64,000 bases of DNA from Allantophomopsis cytisporea (taxonomy: Eukaryota > Ascomycota > Leotiomycetes > Phacidiales > Phacidiaceae). Below, piece after piece: positions 47,097 to 59,362 of the stretch; position 1 is the stretch's first letter; every line of letters starts with the position of its first letter. A program made the translations under genes and the position numbers. The stretch is taken from positions 1,426,001 to 1,490,000 of the forward strand of contig CP103034.1 in assembly GCA_024752435.1 (NCBI GenBank), given 5' to 3'. A model generated the notes under the pieces. That model made no database searches. It saw only the letters and a list, made by a program, of their open reading frames with translations, and was not told the origin of the DNA.

Positions 47097-49601
47097 GAAT
47101 TACTGCTGATCACTCCGCTCTTACGGCACTAGCAGTAAGAGGAATGCTATACGATGTATTGTAGAATCGATATCAGAATCGATAGAATATACAGTTGCTC
47201 ACGTAGACTCGATATATAGTACTCTTTACAAACTGATCATCTCAAACGTCAAATTGGACTCATTTGCCTCAAATTGAATCGTCACAGGAGTACGAAACGA
47301 AAATCAGGGGATAGTTCAAACAGAAAAAGACAGAACGCGGTATATGTAAGACATGTTACCATAGCTCCTATTCCTATGACAGCTATTCTCTCGGCAGGTC
47401 ACGTGTAGGCTTTCGGCATGTCCTCGAGGGCCCTGATTCGCCATAGTGTCCTCTATCCTTGCATGGCATGGACCTTGCAGGGGACAGTAACGGCTAAGGA
47501 GACAGACGTCTTGCGTGAGCTCGTAATTGTGGGAACGGTAGGTCTTTTGCTCTCAGATGGAACGCTTTGTAGAGACGTTCTGCTTTGAAAGTGTCTGGAG
47601 CGGAGCGGTGAGGTCGAGGCGTGGGCTAGTATGGCCTGTCTTAACCTATGAAGTGTTGAGGTGGATCTCGTCGACCCCGTAGACCCACATGGCCGTGCCC
47701 TTCTTCACCCCCGCTTGACCCTGCTCGTTGCTCTCAGCTCTCCACGAGTTCTTCAGCAGCTTCTGAGAACCACAAATCGCCTCCCACCGCGCTCGACTTC
47801 AAGCGGCGATGCATCGATGAAGTGGGTCTTCTAGAACGTCAACCAGACGGGAGCATCTGAAAGAGGAATATAAATACAAAATCAGTTTGTGGAGCTGAAA
47901 GATGGCCAGTTCTCCTGAGCATATGATCATTTGTCTGCGCACACGGTCATATCATGGTACGTAAGTGCCCAACGAAAAGACTTTGGAAAGTATGATTTAT
48001 GATGCAGGGTGTCAAGACGTGAACATATTTCTGAGAAAGGGAAACGTTGTGAGGAAGTTGACTTCGAGAATTTGAAGAGTCGTCGATGTCGTTGAGAGAA
48101 CGGGCCGTGCCGTCCAAACGTTTATGTCGGGGTCTTATGCTATGCAAGTAAATATCCGACACAGGTACGTACGTGCATAAATATCACGTGAATCTCGATA
48201 TTTCAAAAGTGGGAGGCTGAAGCCACAATTTTAATGCCACGACTACACTTTTGTCTCTCGGTCCAAAAGATCCAAGACAACAAACTGAAATTTTATCTCA
48301 ATCTCAAACTCATGAGAAAATCTATTTTGGATGAGCTGGGTGAAACAGATAAGCTTGCTTTGGTTAGATTTGGCTGGTGATTCATTTACGCCTCCTTATC
48401 TGCCCCACGTGGCGTCAACTCTCATCGCTTTTGTGCCTCCTAATCATTTTCCTTGAGAGCGCCAGATGTCTTCGATCTCGTCGATTTGCTTCGGTACTCA
48501 AGAATAGTGATCCCAACGATTGATTTCGATCATCTTCAAAGATCATCCTTAGGGCTGAGGCAGTAATGTCGTTGCTCTTTACTGAAAGGAAGCCACTCGA
48601 AATCCTACATTTCAAAAGAAGAATCCGAATAATTTCAGGTTCGAGGCTGAGATGTCTTTCTTCATTTCTCAGTGTGCAAGTCCGATATTGAGGTTGCTTG
48701 TAGAATCCGTGCAGAAATTATGAAAAACCGTAGATTTGGATTTATTTCTCCGCTTCTTATCTCTTATCTCTTTTTGTGTCCGCAATCTTTCGGAATCGGT
48801 TTTGACTAACTTATAAATGTATGCTTGTTCTGGGCGGAACATGTATGGAAATTTCTCTGAGTTTTCTGAATAAATTTCTTAATTTGTAAGAAATGCTAGC
48901 ACATTTGATATGGTACATAGTAGAACGAACTACAAGAGAGCCTTCGATTTTCAAATTTTTCAGTGTTTAATGAATGATAAAGCATAATCGAAAGTGAAGC
49001 AATATCAAATAATGTAAATACGATTTTCGCGATGAACTTTTCAAATGGAAATTAGAGACTACCAACTAAGGAAGAGCACCCTATTAAATATCGGGTCATA
49101 AGCATGATACGATCAGCGGAATATGATAAAGTAAGTTCCATCGGTATTGGTCGAAGGAATTCAAACATTAGATCGAAAAATGATCGAAAAATAATCCAAA
49201 CAACCTCATCAATACTTTGAGTGTTTCATACGCTTAGATGCTAATTGTTTTAATATATATTTTCTAAGAATCTACTTTTGGCCGTTCAAAATTTGCACAT
49301 ATAAGAGAGGGCTTCGACAGGCAATATTCACCACCATATCACATGACGCTCTATTATATAAAGATGAAAGCAAGTAAGGATTTCCAACCATTGTACGACG
49401 TCGAATTAGCTTTGATTGGTCGAGATAATCCTTGAAAACATCATTTATGCAGCATTGTAGCGTGGCAGTGCGCAAGGCTGAGCCAACTACATGAACATGA
49501 AATCGTAAGCACCCTCAGTTCTGCCTTTTAACATCGATAAACCATTATTCCTCTTTCATCCTACCGTTCTGTGAAGCGTCTCGTGTCCATCGAAACTTGA
49601 A
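47097..49601. other. 2.5 kb without a gene
   Basis: Upstream of the giant NTPase gene. The first 700 bp are balanced in composition with CT-rich patches. From about 48,600 it becomes AT-rich. No supported ORF was found. It may hold a long promoter, a 5'UTR or a non-coding transcript. Confidence 0.4.
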
Positions 49602-51974
49602 ATGGCAGAAATACTCGGCACTGCAGCAAGTGCAATAGGTATCGCTGGGTTCGTCATACAGATAGCGGAGTCAGCGTTGAAGCTGAAGAACTTATGGTGC
49701 TTCATCAAAGACGCACCAGAAGATGTTCAAGCCATGATCGAAGAACTGGAGTCTTTCACTGATGTTTTATCCGAGATTCAATCACAGACTGCTACCCATC
49801 AGATCCCAACGATAGATACAAAGACTACAGACAAGTGCATCGACGGTGTGCTCAAGCCTCGAGAAACCTCTCATGTGCACTCTTTACTCTTGAACCTGGA
49901 ATGAAGAAGTCCCCTCGATGGGGTGGCTTGAAAGTCAAGCTGAAGGAAGAGACAATACACCGATTGCGATCACAGTTGGAGAGTGCGAAGAATTGCATGT
50001 GGGCTGCAAGACATAACTATTGCAGGTATGTAACATGTTAGAGACGAGTTTATTCAAAAAGGAGATTGACGATTTACTGCAGTGCGTTGGATCGGTACGA
50101 GCACACGGTTCTGGATTCTAGGCTCATGCTCTTGCGTAACGATATTTTGAGGCTTGAGACCAAGATATCTGCACGACAATCTGATATCTGCCGGCCCAGG
50201 TCCAAAAGCAATGATGACAGTAGTTTGATTTACCCGCTACAAACACCTTCAGATGTAAGCGATGAACAGTCAAAGGGCGTATCGATCATATCAGAAACAT
50301 ATTCGACGAAGTCTTCCATTCGAAAGGCCGTATATACAGCACAGGGATATGTTGTAACTAAAGGCTCATGGTTTTTATACTTTCTTGGCTCGATAGATTA
50401 CAGAAAGCTTCACATTGAGTTAAGATGTTCTTCTGAATCTACTATCAACCCTCCATATTTCGAAAACATTACTGTTGCACGATGGGCACTGCCATTTTGG
50501 CTTGCTAATATCTCCTGGGAGGCTTGCCTGAAGACTACGAACTTTGGATGGAATTCGCAAATGAAAATCGATCATATTGTTCTATTCAATTCTCCTACCA
50601 TAGAATACATCAAACTAGGGAATCTAACGGGATTGCAAAGAATGCTCGGACAACGGGAAATAACACCAGAATCCTATACAGTGAATGAATTTAACAATAC
50701 ATCAACAAGCCTCTTAGAAGTATGCTCCATAATGTTCCTTTCCGACCGAAAACTTAGTTTCAATAGTGGGCAATATCTTTTTTACAAGCCGAATTTGTGG
50801 ATTCTTGGTCACGATTGGAGCGGACGGGTCTCATTCCAGAAATGCTCATAAGTACAAAAGCCGCAGATAGCCAGAAGATATGTGAGGGTTGCTAACGATT
50901 AGTTTGCAGAAATCCGCTGTGTACAGCGATTTCTTTGTTTGGCCAGTCAACATCGAATGAACTCGCAAGCTCAAAGATTATCAGACTGTTACTTGAAAAG
51001 GGAAATGCAGACCCGGATCTAATCGTCGGCGGCGGTGAATTTATCGCACACAATGCTTTCATAACTGCTGTAGAATTTGCAAATCTCGAGATAATTTCAC
51101 TGCTCCAAGCACATACCTTTCCCCCATACCACTATCGTCCCCCGGTCGACCAGTTCGACACCGTTTTAACATGCTATGGTGTATCTAAGCTCGCCAATAT
51201 TCGGCATATGCTTGGTTGGAAGAACATTGATCAAAGTACAGTTTAGTTCAACTTTGGCGATCATATCCTAAATATGCTAAAAGGAGCTCTGTATTGCTTA
51301 CGCACTTTTCGAAGACTTATGGGAGAGAATTCCCCAGCCCATATCGTAACCAGGCACCAAACGATGAAGCCTCAAAAGCTTACTTGGTTCATTTGATTGC
51401 TCAGATGAAGGACGACTGGGACCACTATATCTTAATGGACGCCTTTCGTACATTTATGTTGGAGTTGTTGATGATGAGATCGAATCTGTTTGACTCCTCA
51501 GAATGGCGGCAGAGGTCCAGACACTGGGGCTTACCAAGGGCATCCACAAGCTGTTTGTATGGAATGCATGCGCACGTCTTCGGATTTCGGATTTCATCTG
51601 GAGCTCTGGAAATTACAGCCATAATCCAAGGATGGGCAGAGGTACTTAACGAGGCGGGCTTGTCAGGTTCAGATCTTGAAAAGTTCGGCGAGCAAATAGC
51701 AAGACCTTACTTTTTACGTTGCTCAGACCTTTATAGCTTACGCTCTGGAAAATACAACGGTGATGCTTGGCAAGAACTGACAATTCGTCTAATTTCTCTT
51801 CAGGTTGGCCCTAAGGTTTCCGACTGGAAGGCTCTGATAGTTGACCCGTGGGCAGAGGTCATAGTACGTTGTTTTGGTGAGTTCTGGTACATGAGTGAGA
51901 ATCCATGGATAAATATTCCGGGGGCTTGGATTGATGATATCCCTCAAATGAACTCGGTTTGTTGTTGCAATTAG
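49602..51974 (+). pseudogene. Degenerate gene with fungal STAND-type N-terminal domain and ankyrin-like C-terminal part
   Basis: Begins MAEILGTAASAIGIAGFVIQIAESALKLKN, the usual start of fungal N-terminal domains of NLR/ankyrin-like proteins. The frame shifts by one base near 49833. After that it reads LEPGMKKSPRWGGLKV and LRSQLESAKNCM, a hallmark block of this family. An intron of about 63 bp (50025-50082) joins to SALDRYEHTVLDSRL. A second frame break lies near 50800 (before DSWSRLERTGLIPEMLIS). A near-perfect but far too short intron (gtgagg ... gctaac ... ttgcag, 28 nt) lies at about 50881-50908. Ankyrin-like LLLEKGNADPD, NAFITAVEFANLEIISLL and a C-terminal block to 51974 follow, with one more stop at 51243. 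It was probably once one gene of about 750 codons. Confidence 0.65.
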
Positions 51975-52258
51975 ATTAAATGATACTTGTAAAGGTTTCA
52001 AAGTCTGTAAAGAAATCTATCGGAGCTCAAGTATCTCTCTACTGAATCATATGCGCATGTTGCCCGCTCCCGAAACCGAACTGGATAGCCCAAACTAGGA
52101 AGTGTGAGAGGCGCACCCGCCCATGATATATTACAGAACCCCTAGCATATCTCAGAGAGCTTCTCTATGTGATCACTAATCAAACAAGAGTGGATATATA
52201 TCCCGGACTGTGAATAATGAATCCCTTATCTTGCGCCAATATCTCTAAGCAGAACCTT

Positions 52259-54386
52259 TCAAACCTGTTCGCCTTCTTCCTTCTGATCCTTCTCATCTTT
52301 CCCTGACTTCAGTCTCTTCCACCCAAGACCCCAAGAAGTAGCAAACGACACACAAGACGCCCCAGCTGCTAGATACTTAAAAAAACATGTCAACTCTCAC
52401 TCCAAAACTTAAATCCTTCACGGGACAGTAAAACGGGAAAATATCTCGAAGCACTTACGAAAATTGTCGTGATAGCTTTATTATAAGCTCTCACCACCCC
52501 CTCCACCTCCCCAGGGCTGACCTCATTTCGAAAAGCCGTCGCCCCAACCGCAATTATTCTGGCTGCGTCCACTTCAGGCGCATATTTAGCCAACGCAGGC
52601 CTCAGCGCATTGAGAAGCGTAGTCTGGCCCAAACTCACGAAAATCGCCGCACCAAACGTCATACTCGTCGTGACAAGTGACGTCCCGATCGGGATCTCGG
52701 CCTCCGGGAGATTTGCTTGCATTGCCGTGAAGGGAATTTGCGTTATGAAGCCGCGAGCTGCGCCAGACATGACCTGGTAGCCGATCCAGGCGCCAGCTGA
52801 GGAAGACACCGTGAATGTCGACATCAGGCCACAGGCAATGGCTGCTAGTGCGGCGCCGACAAGGGCGAACGGCGTGCCGTAGCCAATTCTCGTCACTTAA
52901 CGGTTTCTTGAGTCAGAAATGGAACACTTGTTTACTATTATGTATGGAAAGGTGTGACGAAGATGATAGGGAGGGGGCATACGAGAAAATCCAGTGATAA
53001 GTGTGCTCACGATCTGGCTGAGGATAGTCGGCAGTGTATGCACTCCACTACTCAGTGGTGATACACCCTTGACGACCTGAAACCAGGTGGGCAAGTACGT
53101 CACCAGCAAGAAGAATGCGCCCTGTGAGAACATTTCGGTTGTAAAACCATACGCCACGATTGGTTTGCGTACGATGGACAGCGGCATTATTCCCTTATCA
53201 CCGCGGTGCATCTCCCAGCACAGGAAGATGACGAACTGGAAAAAGGAGCCAATGAAGAGCCCGATGATCGTCGCAGAGCCCCAAGCGTAGGTTGTACCGC
53301 CCCAGTTAAGGGCGAGCAGGAGCATGACTACAGAGGGGATAAAAAGTGCCGCGCCGGGAATATCAATGAGTCTGAGTCTGGATATAAGAGAGATTTTCGG
53401 CCCAGATGGAGAGGCTGAGGGGATATTGATGAATGCTATTGTGGCGATAGTGATGGCGCCGAGAGGGAGGTTGATGTAGAAGCCTGTGACAGTCAGGGTA
53501 TTTATTCAATTCAAAGATAGAAATAATACATACACCATCGCCAAGTGACATTCTCAGTGAGAGCACCACCAACGAGAGGGCCGATAGCAAGCCCAATATT
53601 CGAGAAACCCATCGCAATACCGAGAAGTGCTATAATATAATTAGAACCATTTCAAGAAAAGGGAACGAAGATACGTACCAGGTCTTGCACTCAATGGTGC
53701 AGACATCGTGATGATTGTCAGCGCCCCATTATAGATTCCCGAGGCGCCACAACCCGCGACGGCACGTCCGATAATAAACATCGTGGAGGAAACGGAAACC
53801 GCACAGATGAGAGATCCAAGTTCAAAGAGCGCCATTGCAGCCATGAAACTATACTGCAATCTGTTAGCACCGCAAAACATAAACTATAATCGTAGCTTGC
53901 CTTTTTATTGAACACTTGATATATTTTTCCGTATAGCATTTGCAGCGAACATCTATGTCCCAATCTATAAGCTCCGAAATTGGCAAAACAATAATAGAAT
54001 AACTCACACCGTAAGTGTATATGCACTTCCATACCACCCAATATCTTTTACACTGTCGAACTGATCCGTAATTTTCGGAATCGACTATTGCTGTCAGCTA
54101 AGAGCTCCATCTTCCCTCACTTGGATTTACATACCGTCGTTACAATGGTTGAGTCAAGCAACAGCAAAAATGCAGCCATCGTGAGCCCACCGACAATAGT
54201 ATAGAGCGGTAGGCCAGTGACATATTGTGGCGCTGAAGCACTTTCATCCTCATTTTCGCTTTCTCCCTTGTCGCTAATTCCCCTGTCGTTAACCTTCTCA
54301 TCGCCTGTAATTGAGCCCTCGTGTAGGCTGGACGTTGACATCTTCAATTCCGATGGTGAAAGGGCTTCTCTTTCAATTTTTGCCAT
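52259..54386 (-). CDS. MFS drug/toxin exporter, DHA2 family (14 TM)
   Basis: Eight exons: 54386-54135, 54084-54008, 53952-53901, 53853-53679, 53629-53534, 53483-52983, 52895-52459 and 52375-52259. Phases agree, giving 568 aa. An acidic/Ser-rich N-terminus leads to TM1 with the DHA2 motif (LLDSTIVTTSIPKIT). Then come GWYGSAYTLTVCSLQMLYGKIYQVF, FIIGRAVAGCGASGIYNGAL (motif C-like), GIAMGFSNIGLAIGPLVGGAL and VTWRWCFYINLPLGAI, the classic DHA2 stretch. The third intron starts with GC (AAG|gcaagc, 53900), with a good branch site (gctaac) and acceptor. It probably exports small molecules at the plasma membrane. There is no biosynthetic cluster next to it. Confidence 0.9.
53854..53900 (-). other. GC-AG intron in the DHA2 exporter gene
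   Basis: Donor AAG|gcaagc, branch gctaac, acceptor ttgcag, 47 bp. Splicing it joins QVFNKK to YSFMAAMALFELGSL in frame, as the family requires. Confidence 0.75.
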
Positions 54387-55306
54387 ATCTCCGATTTATA
54401 TTCAACTTATGCTCGGATCAGTGATGCAGAATTTGAGTTGCAAACTGATGGCAGATTTGTTTCTTATATTCATGCTGGAGCGGGCGAGCGGGTTGTTGTA
54501 AGGCTCCGTTCCCGTGTGGGAATGTGTGAAAAGATTGTCAGCGGGACGGGATCGGGAGCAGAGAAGGACAGACGTCCAATTAGATTTCTGTAATATTATT
54601 ATGAACATAACAGATGAGAGAGGAATTTGGGAGGATTTCAAGGTCCGAACCGTCATAAATCGATTTGACTGGTTTCTATGGTGGCGTTGTTTCGTACTGA
54701 TGTTGTTTCGCACTGATGTTGTTCCGTGCTGATGTTATGCTTTCTACCTTGCGTAGGTAGTATTCTTGATGTGCTTCTGCCTAACTCTTGTGCTGCCTAT
54801 CACCTAGAGTCTATGCCTTTCAACAGATTCTCAATGTTATCCGAAATGTCTTCAAAACATGATGCTTTGCGACTCTTGGAATGAAACGGAATTGGAACGT
54901 TTGGTCCTCACACTGCCCTACGCCTCTTTGGTTATGAGTTATTGAGAGATAGGTTCTTCTCATAGGTTAGAATTTCGTATGTTATAGTTATATGAAGATA
55001 TTCACGGCTTCGAGTACAATCCTATCATTTGAGCGATAGCTTCTTTTCAAAAAATCTCCGACCTTTTGTAGCCAGAAGCATTCGAATTGAAGATAAAGCC
55101 CCGAGGTATCACAATAACTTACATAGCTACATGATTCCAGTGATTGCATTGTATCAATTCATCAGTTTGTGAAGGTCATCCAAGCCATTGAGATAATGCT
55201 CGTATGGTGCAAGTGAGACATCAGTTACACACTCTTGAGAGCCAAGAGCTAAGCCGACGCGCCTGACGTGGAGATTGCTCCACTAAATAAATTGTTCTAA
55301 CGCCTA
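54387..55306. other. Intergenic
   Basis: Promoter side of the DHA2 exporter. A short degenerate direct repeat is visible at about 54686-54730 (ctgatgttgtttc / ctgatgttgttcc / ctgatgttatgc). No gene seen. Confidence 0.4.
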
Positions 55307-56053
55307 TTATGGGTAAGAATACGGGTATGAATACGGCCAGCACCACTCATAGCTACCGAAGAAAGCCGGGAAGTTCTCAGTCGATGATATAATTGTAGGT
55401 GTTCTTATCCTAGATGGTGATCCCCGTTGAATCTCCACAGAAAGCAGCGACATTGTCTTCCAAAGTTCACCAAGCCAAGGAAGGCTGGGCTTGATGTAGC
55501 GAACTCCCATGAAGCCACTGCATCAGAGTTTTGATTTTCGAAGTCGAGATTGGCGACTTCAGCCTTAGAATATCATTTTCGCCAAGAAGCTCGAATCCGG
55601 ATAGACGATAGTTGAATCTTACGGCCCTGGTTAGCACATTTCCCGCTAATAGGCCTGTAAAACGTACGAGATCAGACTAGACATAGTCATATGAATTGTG
55701 AGAAGAGAAAGCTGCATGATCACCATATCAAAAATTCAATTATAATATTCACCTTATTCTCAAGAACTGCTCAGAGATTCCCGTAAAGAAAGCTCATCTA
55801 GTGGAAGGGTGTATGAAACTCCTTGAAAAAAAACCTGGTTGTTGAATTGGAATCGTATTCCAGTACAAGTCCGTTCTTGATCATTCTTCTCAGACAGAGC
55901 GGAATTGAAACATTCGCTCACAAGGCGACGCCAAGTAATTGAACGGACCTCGAACGGTAAATTAATGATCTCGTGAACGTCTTGGAACAAAACGCCTATG
56001 GCGATGTCGCTAAATAAAATATATGAAAAATCATGATCGCCGGTGATATTCAT
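55307..56053 (-). pseudogene. Possible degraded hypothetical gene
   Basis: Two open segments on the minus strand look coding: 56053-55760 (MNITGDHDFSYILFSDIAIG ...) and 55640-55310. The second includes RLSGFELLGENDILRLKSP and MGVRYIKPSLPWLGELWKTM in two frames. The first segment ends at TGA, then GAA TAA, just before a GT donor. Both stops are one C-to-T change from sense codons. No family is recognised. It may be a relic or chance. Confidence 0.3.
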
Positions 56054-56435
56054 GTTATCACTATCCAGGCCGTTCAGTACTCGACCTACTTTCTTGAAGT
56101 ATCATAGTGGTCCCGGGAACCAGGCGTTCGGTATCGAATTCGAGCTCTCGAGCTCATAAACGGTAGTCCGCTAATTTGAGGATGTGACCGCAGCTGTCAA
56201 GGCTATATTCGAGATGTTATGATATTTCGTGATCAGGGTTTTCCAATTACAACCCGAAATGACTGACAATCAACGATATCACCAGATGTCCAGGAAATCG
56301 GGGAATTTTCACTGCATGATCGTGGCTGCTGATATGATTCCGGTTCTTCGTGTTTAGTTCGTTCTCCGGGATTCTTGGCTCATTCAGCCAAGCGAAACTA
56401 TACCAAGCGCAATCATTATTCCTTAATCCCTTCCG

Positions 56436-56852
56436 CTAACAACCCCGCGTCTCCGCTCCATGAATTGGTATTGGCGCAAGGGTCCGCAGATGGCGGCATT
56501 TAAAAGCCTCAAGGGGCGCAGTCGAGCTTGGTAACGCTGCCGCAAATAGGGACACACCGGTCATCTTGGCAGTGCAGAACAGATCGTGCCTTGTTCCCTG
56601 TTGGCGCTCCAAATCGTTCGAGAGACGCGCAATGTTGAAGCTGATGAAGTCGGAACATGATCTGAGGATCTCGGTGCGTCTTACGCAGCTGAGAATGAAC
56701 TCATGAATGGCAATTGAGGTGCGCACATAGTGGTATAGGTGGATTTGGATTTGAGAGGAGTGCGCAGAAGAGGGTCGGAGGGAAAGGATTGAAAATCTTA
56801 CGGAACATGCTCTCCTATGTAGAGCCGCAAAGTCTGTTTGGCTTGTGACCAA
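56436..56852 (-). CDS. Hypothetical ORF of 138 codons
   Basis: Uninterrupted ORF with mixed composition (IQIHLYHYVRTSIAIHEFIL, FNIARLSNDLERQQGTRHDL, KMTGVSLFAAALPSSTAP). No domain, signal or splice partner is recognised. It may be a fragment of an older gene. Confidence 0.3.
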   Translation of the reverse strand: MVTSQTDFAALHRRACSVRFSILSLRPSSAHSSQIQIHLYHYVRTSIAIHEFILSCVRRTEILRSCSDFISFNIARLSNDLERQQGTRHDLFCTAKMTGVSLFAAALPSSTAPLEAFKCRHLRTLAPIPIHGAETRGC

Positions 56853-57192
56853 GTCAAATAGTTGCGTATTCTGGGTTTGTCCGTCAAATTATCTATACCT
56901 TCCCGAGGAAGAAATAACTCGGGCGGAATCGGCTATTGATAAGAATGTTAAGTTGTCTTCATGGATATTTTATACCGCAAGCGTATACCATGGGAATCGG
57001 AACCCCATCAACGGAAAACTTAAATCCAAATCAGCAAGAAATGTCTCCCCATCGCGTCGGTGGCTGGGATGATATTTTATTCATAGAGTTTGATGTCACG
57101 TGATGAATGGTCACAAATCAGCCCATTTTCATTCTGCCCACTCTCACATCCTAGAATCTCCGGATCTTAAGAAACCTGAGAGAATCGGCCCG

Positions 57193-57200
57193 TATAAATA
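57193..57200 (+). promoter_or_regulatory. TATA box of the gag-domain gene
   Basis: TATAAATA, about 300 bp (235 bp after splicing) upstream of the ATG. It is followed by a CAA-rich leader typical of fungal 5'UTRs. Confidence 0.5.
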
Positions 57201-57379
57201 CTCCGGAGAAGACTGTCCATGTACACAATACTTACATTCTTACTCAACAATACAAATCAAAACAATTTCAGGTGTCTACATACTGTTCACCACAAGACCG
57301 GCTACAATCATCTCTTATTGCAACAAATTTGAAGCTCAAAGTTCAGTTTTCCGAACAACCGACTTCAAATCACTTCTCT

Positions 57380-57442
57380 GTGAGTTATAATTTTCTAACT
57401 TATAATATTGGCACTTGATGTACCATGTACTAACAACTTCAG
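57380..57442 (+). other. Likely 5'UTR intron of the gag-domain gene
   Basis: Donor gtgagt, a perfect tactaac branch site 9 nt before the acceptor ttcag, 63 bp long. It lies between the TATA box and the ATG with no coding sequence on either side. Confidence 0.55.
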
Positions 57443-57490
57443 CAAGTAACAAATCCCCCAACCTCAGCATCGCACATACATATCAACAAG

Positions 57491-57781
57491 ATGTCGGCAT
57501 TGACTTTCGAAATCGTACACCACAAGCTCACCGGATCAGCAAACTTCAGAGACTGGCACCAGACTGTTGAGATGATCCTCACGGCTGAGGGTCTAGACGA
57601 CTACATATCGAAAGACCATGTCATCCTCACAGCAAGTGACGAGGGATACGCCACATGGAAGAAGGAGAACGCAAGATCGTGTCTGATCATCATGTTGAAC
57701 TGTGCGCAAGAGCCAAGAAACGTCATATCAGGACTCAAAACGGCGAAGGAAATGTGGAATCGACTTCATAAGATGTACTAG
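57491..57781 (+). CDS. Short Copia-type gag N-terminal domain protein (96 aa)
   Basis: MSALTFEIVHHKLTGSANFRDW and ATWKKENARSCLIIMLNC, NVISGLKTAKEMWNRLHKMY match the DUF4219/UBN2-type N-terminal gag region of Ty1/Copia elements. It ends at TAG where gag would normally continue. No zinc knuckle, protease, integrase or reverse transcriptase follows, and no long terminal repeats were noticed around it. A TATA box and a UTR intron with excellent splice signals suggest its own promoter. It is either a truncated relic or a co-opted gag-derived small gene. Confidence 0.6.
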   Translation: MSALTFEIVHHKLTGSANFRDWHQTVEMILTAEGLDDYISKDHVILTASDEGYATWKKENARSCLIIMLNCAQEPRNVISGLKTAKEMWNRLHKMY

Positions 57782-58870
57782 TGGGGTAAGATCAATTCAT
57801 GACGAGCATACTAGATTAATTAGATGAGTTATTACTGTATCAAGAAATTTCATTTCATGTTAGCTTTCGTAATTAATGTTTATTCGTCTTTTGTAATCAT
57901 ATGGTGATCTGACGATCAATTGGGTTTGTAAATCATTCGATGCGAATCAAGTTTATTGAAGAGACAGACGCGGGTATCCCATATAAATTTCTTGTTCTAT
58001 TTGTTATTAAGTAGCCGAATTCAATTGCTATATGATAGGATCTTCAACTCCAATCACTAGTATCCCCGCGTCAGTCAGCATCTCGTTTCATTGAATACTA
58101 AAAAAAATAAAAGAGACTTTGTAGTCTTTATTAGAAAACATATGATAAGCTATATATAGCAGCCTGATATCAGACTTTCCTAGCTTTCAGGAGTTCGAAG
58201 CACAACTTAAATCGGTAATCAATAATCCTAAAATCTATCAAAAGTTATGATGCTTTAATGTGACTGTGCACCCCAAAATCTTTATAACTTGACTTATAAT
58301 AGTTCTCTCATTGTTCTGCCATTGGGACTCTCAAATTCAGGTGACCTGTGTGAAGCAGACACCTTGTTACATATTTTTTTCTCTTCTATAGTAAGTTCTT
58401 CCTTACTTTGATCAACACGTACCGAAGTTGCTGTACCAGCCATCGTATTATTACTGAGTTGCGGAACAAAATCTTGAAGAAACTATAAGCTACATTCTTT
58501 TGAACTGTGGAAGTTATGATAAAAAAACAAAACAAGTGCAACTACAACAACAGCTGGGATCTACCCGGCTCCGATTTAAGTTGGCCCAAACTCGTTTATC
58601 TCTTCGTCTGTGAAAGTACCAGATCCCTGCATCAATATTACGTGTATATAGAGGTATGTGTCGGCACTGATCTTTTGAGTTTAACAAAACACTAGAACGC
58701 GTAGAATCCATACGATAGCTAGCTATTGAATTTTGCTATTGTCAAATTGAACACATGGCTGACAATGACTCCAAATATGTGAAGTCGTTGACAATACTGT
58801 CAGGAATGGTTTGTTACCATCGCTATTGCAAGTACACGAAGCATACTATGCATCATAGAATACAATTAAT
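57782..58870. other. AT-rich intergenic stretch
   Basis: No supported gene. ORFs of 60-65 codons near 58507-58711 on both strands lack features. No retrotransposon remains beyond the gag fragment were recognised. Confidence 0.4.
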
Positions 58871-59302
58871 TAGAAGAATTGTCTCTATACTTCTACTATC
58901 ACAATAGCTTGTAAAGAAGAGTTTGCTATTATCGATGTCCCAATCAGTGATGCAGACACCAGCGAAAGTAATATTATAGACATGTTTGTTTCGATTCATT
59001 TGGGCACATTTGTTCAGATAGTGGGTCTTCTAATCAACTCAGATGATGGCTTACCGCTACGAGACGTATTCATAGCTACTGGGATCGAGCAGGCACGCAT
59101 ATCCATTCGCTACAACTTCCGCAGGATTAGAGTGTGGACAATTGCCTACGCCATGTATTACATAACTTACGAGAGAAGAGCCATGAGGGAAGTTTATAAC
59201 AAATATCTACCTTTTCATCGAGTTGTAACTCCTTGCTATTCAGTTCTCTTAAAGTTGTACCCCTGTTCAGCTGAGATATCTTCTATGCCTAGTTTTCTAT
59301 AG
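58871..59302 (+). other. Open segment, possible gene relic
   Basis: One frame is open for about 430 bp (EEFAIIDVPISDADTSESN before the first Met at 58982; then LRDVFIATGIEQARISIRYN and YERRAMREVYNKYLPFHRV). The reading frame extends upstream of the Met, so it looks like an exon piece rather than a full gene. No family recognised. Confidence 0.25.
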
Positions 59303-59362
59303 ACTATTTGAACTCAAATTATCTACAATAGAAGAGTAGCCGCAAGAAGCTTTGTGCCAAGA

